Assembly (NCBI GenBank): GCA_020081605.1
Contig: JAHREC010000013.1
Coordinates: 3,348,001 to 3,412,000, forward strand
Length of the DNA: 64,000 nt
Direction of reading: 5' to 3'
Origin: Albifimbria verrucaria
Lineage: Eukaryota > Ascomycota > Sordariomycetes > Hypocreales > Stachybotryaceae
Under the pieces are notes generated by a model. The model made no database searches and was not told the DNA's origin. It saw only the letters and a list, made by a program, of their open reading frames with translations. Below, one piece after another: positions 24,528 through 37,825 of the stretch. Positions within the stretch are counted from its first letter, which is position 1. Each line of letters begins with the position of its first letter. The position numbers and the translations under genes were made by a program.

Positions 24528-25741
24528 ATGAGGTTTGACTGAAGATGGCTTTGCATCTTTACAATTCTGAGGACTCGACCCAAAGTCTAGCCCTCGTCTT
24601 GCGTGGCGCCAGCGGTAATGTTGGCCGACGCAGGCGACGAGCGATTAGCGAAAGGAGCCACGGCTCTGGCTGAGCAATCGACTGGGAACCTGGCCTGACG
24701 TCGTACTCTGCACGCCCAGTCCATGCTACAGATTGGATGGGTTACCTAGGTGGTGGAGCCGTAGGGCACCATTTTGGCAGCCATGACGGTGGCTGAGGGT
24801 GAAGCGGCTGATGCCGATATCATGTGCGGATACATGTGCACCATTTGTCATTCAAAGGATGCTGAAGTGAGGGAGAGCCAAACATCAGACGGCCCGCGCG
24901 GCTGGACAGAGATTCTCGTCTTCCAGTGCCAAGCTTTTCAGCCCGTTTTCCGCGGGATTGCAGATGGAAGGACAATAGGGTGTTTACAGCAGGAAAGGAG
25001 AGAAACAGAGGGCATATGTGACAAGGAGCCGTGATCGCGTGTACGTAGCGATCTCATGGCGAAAAGATGCCGGAAGGGGAAGTGCTGGGGACGCGGATTA
25101 GCTTCGAAGGGGATGTTTTACAAAAGCCAACTACAGCCATTCATTAAGCAGAACAGAAATTGAACTCAGTCATTCTTTGATCACACGCGCGTAGTGGACG
25201 CTGATACAATTGATAAAACGTGGGACGAAGGACGCCAGGCGGGTGGGTGAGCGGAGACGGCTGCGATAGGTAGGGGGAACAAATTTGGTAGTTTGAGGAA
25301 TAAGCGTCTGACCATGGCAATGTGGATGGTAATGTTAATTATGGAGTTGTCTATCTCATCTGTATCCTTGGGTAGGGAGGTAGGTAATAGGTAAGTAAGT
25401 AAGCTACAACGAGCGTTGAAGTTGGTTGAATGCGATATCGATAAGACAACTGGAGGGTAATACGGGAATGGTAGGGTCAAGGGATCCTGGGAGCAGCACC
25501 AGGGTATGGGGGTGTCAGAGGTCAGAGAGGCATGATGATGTGTGTCATGGATCAGGGGTGGGGCGTGCACGCGGTAAAGAAGTGGCACATGGTGGGCTCT
25601 TTGACGTGTTGAATGGACCGCCAAGTGTGTTCTTGTTCCCTGCGACAGTTTGGCGCCTGACCTTGCGCAGCATTAGACATAACGCCTTGGCTGGCCCACA
25701 GCTCGCCAGTTGACGAATTGCCTGACTCGCTGGAGCTGGGT

Positions 25742-25903
25742 GGGAAGGGGAGGGAGAGAAGGAGGAGGAGGAGAAGGAGGAGGAGAAGGAGGAGGAAGAG
25801 GAAGAGGATGGTGCGAATACGCGTACCCCGTGGAGTCGGCCACTTTTTTCTTTTTCTTTTTCTTTTTCTTTTTCTTTTCTTTTTCTTTTCTTTTTCTTTT
25901 CTT
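25742..25903. repeat. purine tract (GGA/GAAG) followed by TTTTTC/TTTTC microsatellite
   Basis: Bases 25742-25808 are almost pure A/G on the plus strand. From 25843 to 25903 the plus strand is almost pure T/C in units of TTTTTC and TTTTC. Confidence 0.9.
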
Positions 25904-26307
25904 GATGCATTCAAAGGGGAGTTTGGAATGGACGGGGATTTAGAATAAAAGTGTCGCTTATGGGTGACATGGTCAATTCGTGTATGTATTGGTATGTATT
26001 TCCGAAATAAGAATTAGAAGAAAGAGTAGAAGAAAAAAAGAACCACAAAAGGCGAGACAATATGCACAGGGCAATGGGCAAGGGCTGGACCGCATTGGTC
26101 GGTGAGCAAAGACAAGGCAAGGTACAGACAGCACTGTACTGTAGTCTGTTAATCTGTACTCTGTCAATCTGTATGTATACGGGTGCGAGATGATGATTGA
26201 ATGGACCGTAAGCATAGGTAGGTAGGTAAGCCTGTCCGGATTGCCGTTTCGGGTAATTCGGGTTAGAGCCACGCCCCCGCGTGCCAGGCGGATTCATTGA
26301 GTGAATT

Positions 26308-26387
26308 GCTCTCTTTGTCTCTCTGTCTCTGTCTCTGTCACTCTCTCCCTTTCTCTCTCTCTCTCTGTATCTCTCTCTGTGTGTGCT
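26308..26387. repeat. TC-rich microsatellite
   Basis: Imperfect CTCT/GTCTCT repeat, ending in GTGTGTG. Confidence 0.85.
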
Positions 26388-26884
26388 TCACCTGGTCGTT
26401 TACGTATTCTTGGCCCTAAATACAGTAGGTACCACAGTATTGTAGCAGCCCAGTACAGACAGACCAACACTTTGACCTTGCTTCGGATCCATCTAGCAGC
26501 GTCTTGCGTTGCCTTAGCCCGCCCGTGTCCAATGTTTCCGCGCCGTCACCGCGCCAAGTCCGCCGCAGCCGGGTTTCGTTTGTTTCCTTGCCAAAGCCAA
26601 ATGTCTCCGGCTTCTTCCCCAATCTGTCCCATTACTCGAGCCCGGAGTCGTCGGTCTCCCAAAGTCTAAGGTACAAGTAGCCAACCTAATCATTTTTCCT
26701 GTTGCGCCTGGCTGCTGCCGTCCTCGATGCTCTTGTTTCTTAGTTTCTTGCTTTCCTTTTATTTTATTTTATTTACTTTTCCATATTTCCCACCCTCTTC
26801 TTTAGGTGTTGCTCGTTTGCTCCATCCTCTTGGTCGTCATCACTTTTTTGGCTCTTCACACCCCCACACACCCTCACCTTGGCT

Positions 26885-26914
26885 ACCTTACCTTACCTTA
26901 CCTTACCTTACCTT
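26885..26914 (+). repeat. six perfect ACCTT pentamers in the GH47 leader
   Basis: Six uninterrupted copies of ACCTT about 120 bp before the GH47 start codon, on its sense strand. Confidence 0.95.
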
Positions 26915-27031
26915 GGCCCTCACGAGCCTTTGGACCACCGACCTCCGACCTCCTTCTCCTCCTCCACCTCCTCCTCCAACCCGGAACGGAGCGCGTTCCT
27001 CTTTGCCTGCCTGAGGCATGCCGTCGCCGTC

Positions 27032-28815
<1,784 letters not shown>

Positions 28816-29429
28816 ACAGGAGAGGCACAGCATTTGCATGTATAGCAGCTGGATATCTGCAAACATGTAACAAACATAAATAAGAGTCTGGGGACTAGAT
28901 TATATGAGCATCATATTGTATACTTTAAGGGGTCTGGGGTTTTTGGCAGTGTCATAAGGCATGGGGCAAGACTTTGCATATTTACCAAGCATTGGGTTAG
29001 GCGTCATTACTGGATCTGGGTTTTGTATAATCTATGGGTAATAAAGACTGTGTCAATGACACATTTTTAATATGCGTCAATATAAGAACATGAGACTCAA
29101 AACCGCCAGGTCCCATCTTGCATTATGGTGATGGGCAAAGAGAGTGTACAGATGGGATACAATCGGTCCATTGCTTACCTGATCTCCAAGAGCACGATAC
29201 TCGTATGATGCCACGCATGGCTACCTGCATAACGCTCCGATAAGATATCCCGTTAGATGCATATCTTTGCCCGGCATTTTCCATTACATCACCCATGTAC
29301 CGAATCACTTAATGATGCCCTCTTCTCAAGCCCATCTGCCGTCCACCATTGTCCGCCCACAGCAAACATTGGTGCAATCCTCTCCTCCTGCACACGAAGC
29401 ACCGGCTCCCCGCCTCCTCGTGATGAGGG
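28816..29429. other. intergenic: GH47 3' flank and DnaJ-gene promoter
   Basis: AT-rich up to about 29100 (probable polyadenylation zone). I see nothing gene-like. Confidence 0.5.
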
Positions 29430-30397
29430 ATGCCATTCCGTTTCCGCCTCTGTGCCGCCGCCGCCGCTCGAACGATCATTCCCGCGCGCCCGCATCATAG
29501 CTTGCCTGTCGCGTGCGGCTTACCCGCAGCTAGACGGCTCAGTTCTCGAGGTTTTCACAGCTCAGGGCCTCGCCAGCACCGCGGCGATGGCTCCGGTCAG
29601 AACCACTACGAGCGCCTAAGCGTTCGATATGACGCCACGCCTGCGGAAATCAAGAAGTGCGTTTGTTGTGTTCCTGTTGTTGTCTCGCCTCCTAGGTGAT
29701 GAGCATATGCCGCTGGAGAACTTGAGATTAACAGTTTCTTACGACAGATCTTTCTACACGCTCTCCAAAAGCCACCATCCCGACGTTAATCCTTCCGACC
29801 CCAACGCTGCGGAAACCTTCTCCCGCATATCCGAGTCTTACCACGTGCTTTCTAGCGCAACCCGCCGAGCCGCCTATGATCGCGACGTCCTGCGTCTGCA
29901 CCACAACAGGCATTCCTCTGGCCCGGCCCATCATGGTTCCTATCACAGTTCCAACCCTGCTGGTGGGCGTGCGCCATCCGGCCTGAGCCGTCGTCGCGGC
30001 ACGTTCCGCGGCCCGCCCCGAGTTTCTACCGCAGCGGCGGCTGGGGTGCCCACTCTGAGAAGAGGAGGAAGGCCCACGAAGAATCGACCGGGACTGGCGA
30101 GGGTAGCGCAGCGTCTGGGCAGAAGCACTCTCCGGGCAGGGATGATCCGGCGTCCGGGACATACAGCCACTACGGTGGCATGGGTCCCGGCGGGGATCCC
30201 TTTGGACACCGCGACGATGTTCCGCATTTTGACAAGGAGAGCCACACTCGCACGCACCAGAGGCAAGATCAGCGGCGTTCACAGCGGAGAGACGTGCCGT
30301 AGGTGACGATGATGTTGAGTTCGAACCACAGACCAGCCTTGCGGGTCACTTCTTTATTGTTTCCGGCATTCTGGCAGCCACGTTCCTTGCCCCTTGA
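29430..30397 (+). CDS. Mitochondrial J-domain protein with C-terminal membrane segment
   Basis: Putative Hsp70 co-chaperone. The N-terminus is rich in Arg, Ala and Ser without acids (MPFRFRLCAAAAARTIIP, then RRLSSRGFHSSG), as expected for a mitochondrial presequence. The J domain begins NHYERLSVRYDATPAEIKK and, after an intron (29657-29747), continues SFYTLSKSHHPDVNPSDP with the HPD motif, then ISESYHVLSSATRRAAYDRD. A Gly/Arg/His-rich linker follows, and the tail GHFFIVSGILAATFLAP is a single hydrophobic segment. One-base losses near 30018 and 30300 hide the tail. The layout resembles small fungal mitochondrial DnaJ proteins; the partner is unknown. The exact start could be a little upstream. 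Confidence 0.82.
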
Positions 30398-30729
30398 TTT
30401 ACTTACAATTCGCGCGGACGAACCGAAGGAAAAGAGAGCAATTATGAATGGCAGAGAATAGCTTGGCCTTGTATTACATAAATCAGAGACCCTACAACTT
30501 GTAACTAGACAAGAGTCACAAAAGACATTCTACGGGCAGGAGAGAACTAGGCGTTTGGGCGAGAGATATCATTCGAATTATTTGCCTATAATTTACATCC
30601 GAGAGACCACCGCAATGCAAAGAATCTAGTCGTAGTATTGAGACGTACAAAAGCTACTAGTGGGCAGCTCTGGGTAATAGGCTAGCTCTTCGCGAGCCAA
30701 AAACAAGAGAGAAAAGCAAGGAGGATCGC

Positions 30730-32136
30730 TTAACCCTCGAAGGTGAAGCTGGCACCGAGCTACGAAACTGTTAGTAAATGGGCTCAAGTAAAGTGATTCG
30801 GTCGGATTTACCTTGTGGGTAGCCTGGTCGAGCTTCTGGGTGTCGAAGGAGCCACCAAGACCCAGGGTGACACCCTCACGGAGGAGGACGTTGTAGGCGA
30901 GGGCGGCAATACCGCGGTCGTTGATCTTGACCTGTAGAGTATCATCAATTAGCAATGAACACCCAGGTGGAGAGATAGTCGTTCAAACCTTGGCGAAGGA
31001 GACGGGGTCGATGCGGTACTTGCTGGCGACCTCAAGGCCGACGGTGTTGCCGGTCTTGGAGTTCCAGGTAGCCTTAGCACCAGCCTCGACCTGGCTGTTG
31101 ACCTTGTGGTAGTAAGAGGCAGCGAAGACGCTCAGGTTGTCGGTAGCGGTGATGGCAGCGCTGTAGACGGGGGCGGTGTAGCCAACAGCGGCGCTGTAGG
31201 AGGTGAGAGCGGCCTTGCCGACGTCGTAGCCGGCGCTGGCACCAGCGAGGAAACCCTCGTGGCCGACAACAGCGTCTACGTTGGCGACGGGGCCCTTCAG
31301 GAGGTCGAAGAAGGCACGGCCGTGGAAGCCGGGCTGCTTGAAGTGCAGGTTGAACTTAGCACCCTTGGCAGCGGTGGCGGGGAGGAAGTTGAAGAGACCC
31401 TCAAGCTTGAGGCCCTTGGCGAGGGTGTCGTTGACCTCGAGCTTGGTGTCGAGGGCGTTGGCGGTGTTCCAAGTCTGGGTGAGGGTAAGGCCTGTACGCG
31501 AGTACAACATTAGCAGCCGTGCGTAGCCGGGTTTGAAAAACGTCGCGAACTCAAGCGGCCAACCGGCACGAGGGCCTAGTATGCGCGAGACGCTGACGGA
31601 AGGGGATCTGTTGGGGTCGAGCTCTTGCGACCAGGGGTTTTAGTGTTTTGACGGGGAGCAGTACCGGTAGGCTTGTCGGTGTATTTTCCCTCAATCTGTA
31701 GGGAGAGTTCATCAGCAAGCTGTTCGGAGCGCGTGGGCCGTGGACGAGGCAAAAGGCAGCACGGAGCTGCCGCCATGCGATCCATTGGGTGGGAGGGAGT
31801 AGATGGGAACTTACAGCAGCAGAGGTGGCCTTCTCGTGGCTGGACTTGCCGGTCACCTTGAAGGCGACGCCATTGGGGCAGTGTCCTTGAACTCGAAGGT
31901 GGTGGCGGAGAGGTGGTAGAAATCCTTGTTCAGGAGCTACATTGAACACAGAGAACGTTAGTCAGACGCACGATGATGGAAAGCCATTGCGTTGGAAGAA
32001 TGGCGAAAGCTACTCTGGCCTCTTGAGGGAGACCAGAAGCAGCGCAGGGGAGAGAAAAAAATTAGTATCGGGACGGGCAAGCTTGACGTACATCGTTGGC
32101 CGGCTTGGCAATGTCGGAGAAGGCGGGGACAGACAT
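30730..32136 (-). CDS. POR1: Mitochondrial outer-membrane porin (VDAC)
   Basis: Voltage-dependent anion channel, a 19-strand beta-barrel for metabolite exchange across the outer membrane. Six exons: MSVPAFSDIAKPANDV; then LLNKDFYHLSATTFEF; a 30-nt exon IEGKYTDKPT; the large exon GLTLTQTWNTANALDTKLEV through DPVSFAK; KINDRGIAALAYNVLLREG; and a 30-nt last exon LGASFTFEG. Introns: 31937-32091, 31695-31814, 31492-31664, 30932-30988 and 30760-30811. The eukaryotic porin signature is seen around ASYYHKVNSQVEAGAKATW. One C is missing near 31874. The leader carries CCTTACCTT on the sense strand. It converges with the DnaJ gene, with 330 bp between the stops. Confidence 0.97.
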
Positions 32137-33300
32137 TTTGAGGTGTGTTGAGGAAGGAGACGAGGAAGAATGGGGAGTTGATGAAGCTGGAGAAGCTGGA
32201 GAGGAAGGAAGAGAGATGGGATGTGATGTAAGACCGAGGTGGTTTGAGGTTCGGGCAAGGTAAGGATCAGGAGAGCTTTTGGGAGTGGAGGGCGGTGGGC
32301 GCATGTTTATTGGGCCGTGGCTCAATTGGCTCACTCAACACAACAAGCACCAGCAGCATCGGCTGAAGTCGGGCCGGGCGGTTGTACTGCAGCATTGTAC
32401 ATAGTAGCCAGCGCACCCCACAAGGGTCGCGCACTGTACCTGGCCTACTGCAACCGCGACGTCATGCACCGTGCAGCCTGGGCCTGCGCCGCACGGAGCA
32501 CCGAGGTCGCCAAGGTCGCTCTGGGGACTGCTACAGTGGTGCTTCAGCGCGCTAGGCCGCTTCGGGGCCCCGGGAGGATCCACGTGGGCAGTGACTTACA
32601 GGCATTTGCTCGACACAACATGTTGGGAAATGAGCTTCATGCTCGCCTTTCCCCTGCCCGGCATCCCCTCCATCGTCATGCGCCGGCATATCGTGTCGAC
32701 TGCAGGTACAGTAGTTTGTTTTACCAGGCGGGCGTCGAAGCGCGCAGGAGCATCGACGTGGTTTTCAGTCAACCCTTTGCATGATGTTTCGTCCCGACTA
32801 ACATGATCTCTCTGTCCCAACAGACTATGCGCCGGCACCAGCGCAACAGGGGTTTCGCACATACCTCATGCATCTTGCGCCATCCCCTAACATGATTCGC
32901 AAGGCGAACGGTGCAATCATCCCTAGTATGCACGTATGTTCCTCGTGACCGCCAAATCCGTCCTTTGCGTGATGTTTTTCCGACGGGCACGACCCGGCTA
33001 AGTGAATTCCATGCTTGGCCATTAAGGGGTTCTGGAAAACTTCGAGAACTTGGGCTTAGTCTTTGGCTGCGTATTGTATGTGACCATCGGGTGCACATGT
33101 TCTCTGCAGTGCAACATGACTATCCATGGTTTCCTGAAACACAAAAATCCTATTGACTCAAGCGACCACTTCTCTAATATTGCATCATTATATTAGCCAT
33201 CGTTGAAGCCCAATCTCTACCCCTTCTATAAGCTGTCTATGCCGTCTTGGAACCACGTCTATGCTATATACAATGTGTTTCGCTACTCATATTTGCACTC
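32137..33300. other. intergenic: POR1 promoter and MCP2-like 3' flank
   Basis: A 1.16-kb interval. CTTCCTCTCC-rich leader sequence (on the POR1 sense strand) lies at 32140-32300. The rest holds only short unrecognised frames. Confidence 0.45.
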
Positions 33301-35199
33301 TCAACCAGACAGCGCAGCTGTGTTCCCAAACTGAACGCTTTGCAAACCAAGAAATCTCTTAACCGCAAGCCAGAGCTCAAATGCCTCCAGCTTAAATTCC
33401 ACTCGCACAAAGCCTACCCAGGCTGTCAATAGCTTCAGAGCATTAGGGGCCACAGCAACGATCCCTTTGCCCGAATGTTCTCCAACTGCTCGTAGAACAC
33501 AGTTCGTGTGCAGTAGCGGGCTAGGATCATAAAGCTTCGGATCGGGCCCTGCCGTGTGTGGAGGTTCTCATCCAGGTTGCGGGTGAGATCGTTGGTCTTC
33601 AGGATCAAGAGAATAATGCGAGGCACACGGCCAAGCATCTGGACGAGATCGACAATCAGGCCCTCTTGTAAGGCATCGCTCATCGTCTTCTGCTCGTCAT
33701 TGGTTCGGCTCTGCAATATCGATCCCTCCCGGCTGACGATGCCATAGTCGCGACCAGTAATGGCAGAAGCGAACAACGGGAAGTCCTCCTCCGTAATACC
33801 GGCCACTTCGTGTGCATACTGCTTCATACGCTCCATGTCACCATCGATGACGGCCAGCCACATCTTGGCGTAGGATCTTCTCAAAGGCGTAGGGATGTCT
33901 CGATACAGTCCGTGGTCATACAGAATGATGTCGAAGTTTGGGCCACCGCCGAATCCACGGCGCGAATCGTTCTTTCGAATAGCGAGGTTGCCACCATGCG
34001 GGTCGCAATGCAAAGGCGCGCCGTTTCCAAAAATCATCTCGTTGAAGATTCGAGCGAGAGCAGCCGACACCTCATCGCGATCAATACCGTTGCTATCCAG
34101 ATATTCGAGGTTGTCTGGTCGCTTGCCCGACTCACACGCCATGACGAGTATACGCTTCTTAGCCCAAATGACCTCAGGAATTACCAGGGTAGCTCCGGAA
34201 TCTTTGCAAAGTGCTCCTTCATGCGGCGCGCGTTATTGGCCTCTTCCTGAAAGTCGAGCTCAATTGGTAACGAGATCTCCATCTCGGAAGACAGCCACTC
34301 CAGGTCGTAGTCGGGGAAGAAACGCTTGAGAGTCGAGAAAGTATACGAGGTCAATGCCATATCAAGAGGAGCCCACGCCTCCAGCTCTGGATGCTGCACC
34401 TTCACGGCGACTTTGCGACCCGAGTCCTTGATGGTTGCCAGATGGACTTGAGCGAGTGAAGCAGCGCCAATGGGCTCGGTCGAGAATTCGGAGAAATATG
34501 CCCAGAGATCCTCCCCAGTATCCTTCCGAAACATTGCCTCTACAGACTCGAAGGGTGACACTGGACACTTATCTTGGAGGGGTATGAAGGTGCTGGTCCA
34601 TTCGGAGGGTAAAAGGTAGTTCATCGCGCTCTGCGACCATGGTCAGCCAAGGCATTGGTCGTTGACAGGACTGGGTTGCCATACCAGGTGTTGTCCCAGC
34701 TTAATGTAAATTCCTCCATTCTTCTCCATGATTCGCAAGGTTCGTTCGGCACATCGCTTGTGGCAGGCCTTCAGGAGGCGCTCACGTTCATCTTCGTCCT
34801 CTAGCTGCTCTCGCGCGTTCAATGTCTTGCGGTAACTGGGCTCCTGTCAGTCGAAAGCCGAGGGCGCATCATGGTAGAAACACTTACTCGTTGATGCACA
34901 GCCCCAACCCCAGAAGCACCCTGCCCGAGCGCTCCACCGCATCGTAACCGCTCTTGATGTTGTCCGTAAAGGCAAGGACACCTACACCAGCCGCTGCTCC
35001 TGTAGAGGCGAATAGCAGCAGCTTACGGGGACCTGCTTGCGACCGGGCGCAGCATGTGGAATACTCCGTCCAGAAGCAAATCCCTATCGCCAAAGTGTTG
35101 AGACGGGCCGGCGTGGGCGAATCGAGTTCGGCATGTTGAGCAAGTCCGCGGTCGTGCCACCAGGCGGGCTGCGAAGGCGGAAACGGAAAAGGAGCTCAT
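33301..35199 (-). CDS. MCP2: ABC1/ADCK (UbiB) family atypical kinase, mitochondrial, Mcp2-like
   Basis: UbiB-fold protein of the mitochondrial inner membrane; yeast Mcp2 affects lipid and coenzyme Q homeostasis. MSSFSVSAFAARLVARPRTC is a likely presequence, then one hydrophobic stretch (KLLLFASTGAAAGVGVLAFT). The family KxGQ-type motif is present as GGIYIKLGQHLSAM, followed by SLAQVHLAT, VAVKVQHPELE (ATP-site lysine), DFQEEANNA, LHCDPHGGNLAIRK (catalytic loop) and ILYDHGLYRDI (metal-binding Asp). The C-terminus runs past the apparent stop at 33435, after a one-base loss near 33452, to FGNTAALSG at 33301. Introns: 34836-34887 and 34631-34684. Other losses are near 34190 and 35030. It is divergent from the unknown gene at 35659. 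Confidence 0.9.
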
Positions 35200-35551
35200 C
35201 AGAAACAGAGCTCTCAGGAACAAGCAGGCGGTGAAAGCAACTGCAGATTGCGCATCCTGCAAGAAGAAAGACACAACGGTGAACTGGAAAAGTGGCCTAG
35301 AAAGCAGAAGCGTCGGAGGCGCTACCAAGAGGCTAGAACATTGCGTCAAAACAGCCAGTTTTTTTGTCCCGGCATGGTCCATCCCCGAACTTATCCGCTA
35401 CAATCGCCAACAAAACCCGTTTTCGCCCCCGGCCCCTCGCTAGTGCATCGGCAGGAACCAGGGGAAGGGGAAGGAGAGGGAAAGCACCACTTGTATTTTT
35501 CTGCCCCACCACGTGACAGCGCGACGTGCATCTAACCGCGTCGCACTTTAA

Positions 35552-35590
35552 CTCGCCTCGCCCGCCTCGCTTCGCTTCGCTTCGCTTCGT
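35552..35590. repeat. GCTTC / CGCCTCGCC short tandem repeat
   Basis: About four copies of CTTCG after CGCCTCGCC repeats, within the divergent promoter between the MCP2-like gene and the gene at 35659. Confidence 0.8.
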
Positions 35591-35658
35591 CATTCTATAC
35601 ATCCACAAACTGCCCATCATTATACATCCGCACATGTTCTGAAGCCAGTGGCCTTCGC

Positions 35659-36431
35659 ATGTCTCATAATCGCTCCAAACCAACCAAAGAATCGTCTTCT
35701 TTAGCATCCAATATGCTGTCATTATCCCCAACACCTATCTTCGCAGGTGCATGGGATCATCGCCCTGCCGTCTCATCACCCCTCTCATCCTCACCTATCC
35801 GGGCCTCGTCACCGTTGTCGCCAATCGACCGTAACTCTCTTGCAAATCGCCAGACTCAATCATCACCTCTACAAGCACCCAAATTCAAGTATGCATCGCG
35901 TCCGACGCGTCCAAACCCCGTGGTTCGCAGACGCGAGGACATCCAAGAATCGCGACGCAAGACGTTTCTGCAGAACGTACGTCAAAAGGCAGAGGAAAAG
36001 TCTTGGCAAAGGAGAGACATTGAGGGACAGGTAAGTCCCAGTATACCAACTTGACAATGTCATGGCGACGTACTAATATCATCAAGTTGGTGAAATCGAG
36101 CCTATTGGCTCATCGGATACAACTATCGCAAGGCGCGCCAACCCTCACAGATGCAGAAATCGAGGAGCTAGAGCAGGACTCATACGGAAAGATGGACGAA
36201 GAAGACATGATGGTGGATCATCTGAAGGAGGAGGAGGAGCTCGAAGCCATGATTGCGTCTTACGAAGAAAATCAACCTGGCTCTCAGCACCGTCCGCCAT
36301 CTCCCTCGTGGACGGACGAGGATTTTGACGATATCCCCATGGATCTCATCATTCCAGATCAACCTACATTCTCAAACATACAACAACCTCAGAATTTCGC
36401 CGACCAACAGATGCATGGCTCTGATCAATAA
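35659..36431 (+). CDS. Unknown protein, Ser/Pro-rich start with acidic C-terminal half
   Basis: I do not recognise this family. The frame opens MSHNRSKPTKESSSLASN and is Ser/Pro-rich for about 75 residues (SSPIRASSPLSPIDRNS holds several SP sites). A basic stretch follows (VVRRREDIQESRRKTFLQ), then KAEEKSWQRRDIEGQ. An intron with GTAAGT...TACTAAT...AAG (36031-36086) joins cleanly to LVKSSLLAHRIQLSQG, followed by a helical acidic region (LTDAEIEELEQDSYGKMDEE) and a Gln/Asn-rich end (NIQQPQNFADQQMHG). About 238 aa, no membrane segment. The clean splice, consistent coding bias and divergent placement next to MCP2 support a real gene; probably nuclear or cytosolic. Confidence 0.75.
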
Positions 36432-36612
36432 TGGGACCGCCGGTTGATCCTGGCACAGTGTGGATTTGCGGAAGGAGTTTCGGTTTGCTTAGTACGTTTA
36501 TTGGCGTTGGACGGTCATATAGGCGTTGGCAAAGTGTATCATGTTGTCTGATTACACTATGGGAAATGGGTATAAGGGTTCAGGTATATCTTCCAAACAA
36601 GTAACCAGGCAT

Positions 36613-37825
36613 TTACTGGGGATTGCATTGGTCATCTGGCATGTTGAACGCCTCCTGTGCTGACTCCATATCTCCAACCAAGTCAGGCGGCGGTGATCCT
36701 GCTGCTTGCATCTGCTCTGGTCAGCATTCGTCTTGAGCCTCAGTGAACCATTGTTGCAAGGCTTACCTTCTGCATTCGGTCTACGATGTATTCTCTGTCT
36801 GCCGCGTTTGAATCTGAGTATGTCTTCTCCTCAAACTTGGCGACGATCTCGCGGACAACGGTCTGCTGTTCCTCGTATCTTTTGAGATCCTCGGCCGAAG
36901 TCTTTGCACTGTTCTTCTCCAGCCATCCGGGAAACTTGTCGTGCAGCTCCTTCATAGGCTCATATAGAATGTCTTTGTTAGTGAGCTGCTCCATCATGCC
37001 CATGAGCATCTTGGAGAATTCCTCTTCGCTACCATCGGCGTTGAGATCACCGGACGACAGCTGCTTAAGCATCTCGGACATGAAGTCATCGCCGCCGCCA
37101 GACTGCTGCAGCGGCCGTCGCTTGGTCTCCAGAGGTTTGCATACGCTCCATGGTGCGACGGATCGTTTCTTGGAATGATTGATCTTCGGAGGAGGCTTTC
37201 GGAGTGCTCGAACTTCCCGCCGCGCTTGCCTTGGCGCTTTCGGCCGACGATCCTGGCCCCTCGGTTCCTGCTTCTGTCTCTGCCGCTGCGGCCATTTGCT
37301 TAAACATGGTTTCAAACTGGGCTTGCATATCAGGCTATAAGGAGATTAGTGTTGTATTTACAATGAGGTTGTCTGAAAATATTTCGACGTACTGATTTTC
37401 CTAATTCACCCAACAAGTCTGCCATTCCTTCTTGCAGTTGTTTGGCAAAATCCTCTTCTGAAAAGTTGTCATCGTCCGCACCCTGCGTGGTGGCCTGGGG
37501 GCCTCCGGCTTAGGAGTTGGGATTGTTTGCGCAGAGCCAGAGGCGACAGCTGGTTTTGATGCGCCCAGCTTAACAGTCGAGAAATCTTCGAGCATATCTG
37601 CCAAAGCGCCATTAGCTTACATCTAAAACCTCCTTACTGGGGGTGGACGGGCATACCGTCAAGATCGTCAAGGTCATCCTCGTCGGGATCTGGAACGTCT
37701 TCAACCTCATCGGAGACCGTGGCGACCGGAGCAGTTGAGCTCGCCACAGTCTTCACATCTTCTGAGTTAGTGACCGTAGCATTGGGTTTGCCATCCGCAC
37801 CCGTGGACCCTTGGGCTGTTTCCAT
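36613..37825 (-). CDS. PEX19: Peroxin-19, peroxisomal membrane protein chaperone and import receptor
   Basis: Farnesylation-type receptor that binds newly made peroxisomal membrane proteins and docks on Pex3. Start METAQGSTGADGKPNA, then an acidic stretch (DVPDPDEDDLDDLD), DMLEDFSTVKLG, DFAKQLQEGMADLLGELG (Pex3/PMP-binding helix), DMQAQFETMFKQMAA, SFQETIRRTMERMQTS and the conserved EEFSKMLMGMMEQLTNKDIL with YEPMKELHDKFPGWLE. The last exon ends in DDQCNPQ, whose terminal region holds a CxxQ-like farnesyl box (Cys four residues from the end). Introns: 37598-37656, 37335-37392 and 36712-36766. One-base losses lie near 37500 and 37105. Divergent from UBC9. Confidence 0.95.

Larger units (their letters stand above)
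24528..27031. other. 2.5-kb intergenic interval with microsatellites and GH47 leader
   Basis: I find no recognisable gene. It holds a purine tract then a TTTTTC tract (25742-25903), GTAGGTAGGTAAG motifs (25370-25400, 26215-26230), a TC-rich microsatellite (26308-26387) and, just before GH47, the ACCTT array. The many long frames at 25545-25950 are low-complexity translations of the microsatellites. Confidence 0.5.

Noticed and set aside
25545..25950. Lys/Glu- or Phe/Arg-rich frames around the microsatellites
   Set aside because: Direct translations of GGA and TTTTTC repeats.
31561..31664. Apparent C-terminal extension after TDKPTG in POR1
   Set aside because: It is intron read-through; the GTACTG donor and TACAG acceptor restore the porin sequence exactly.
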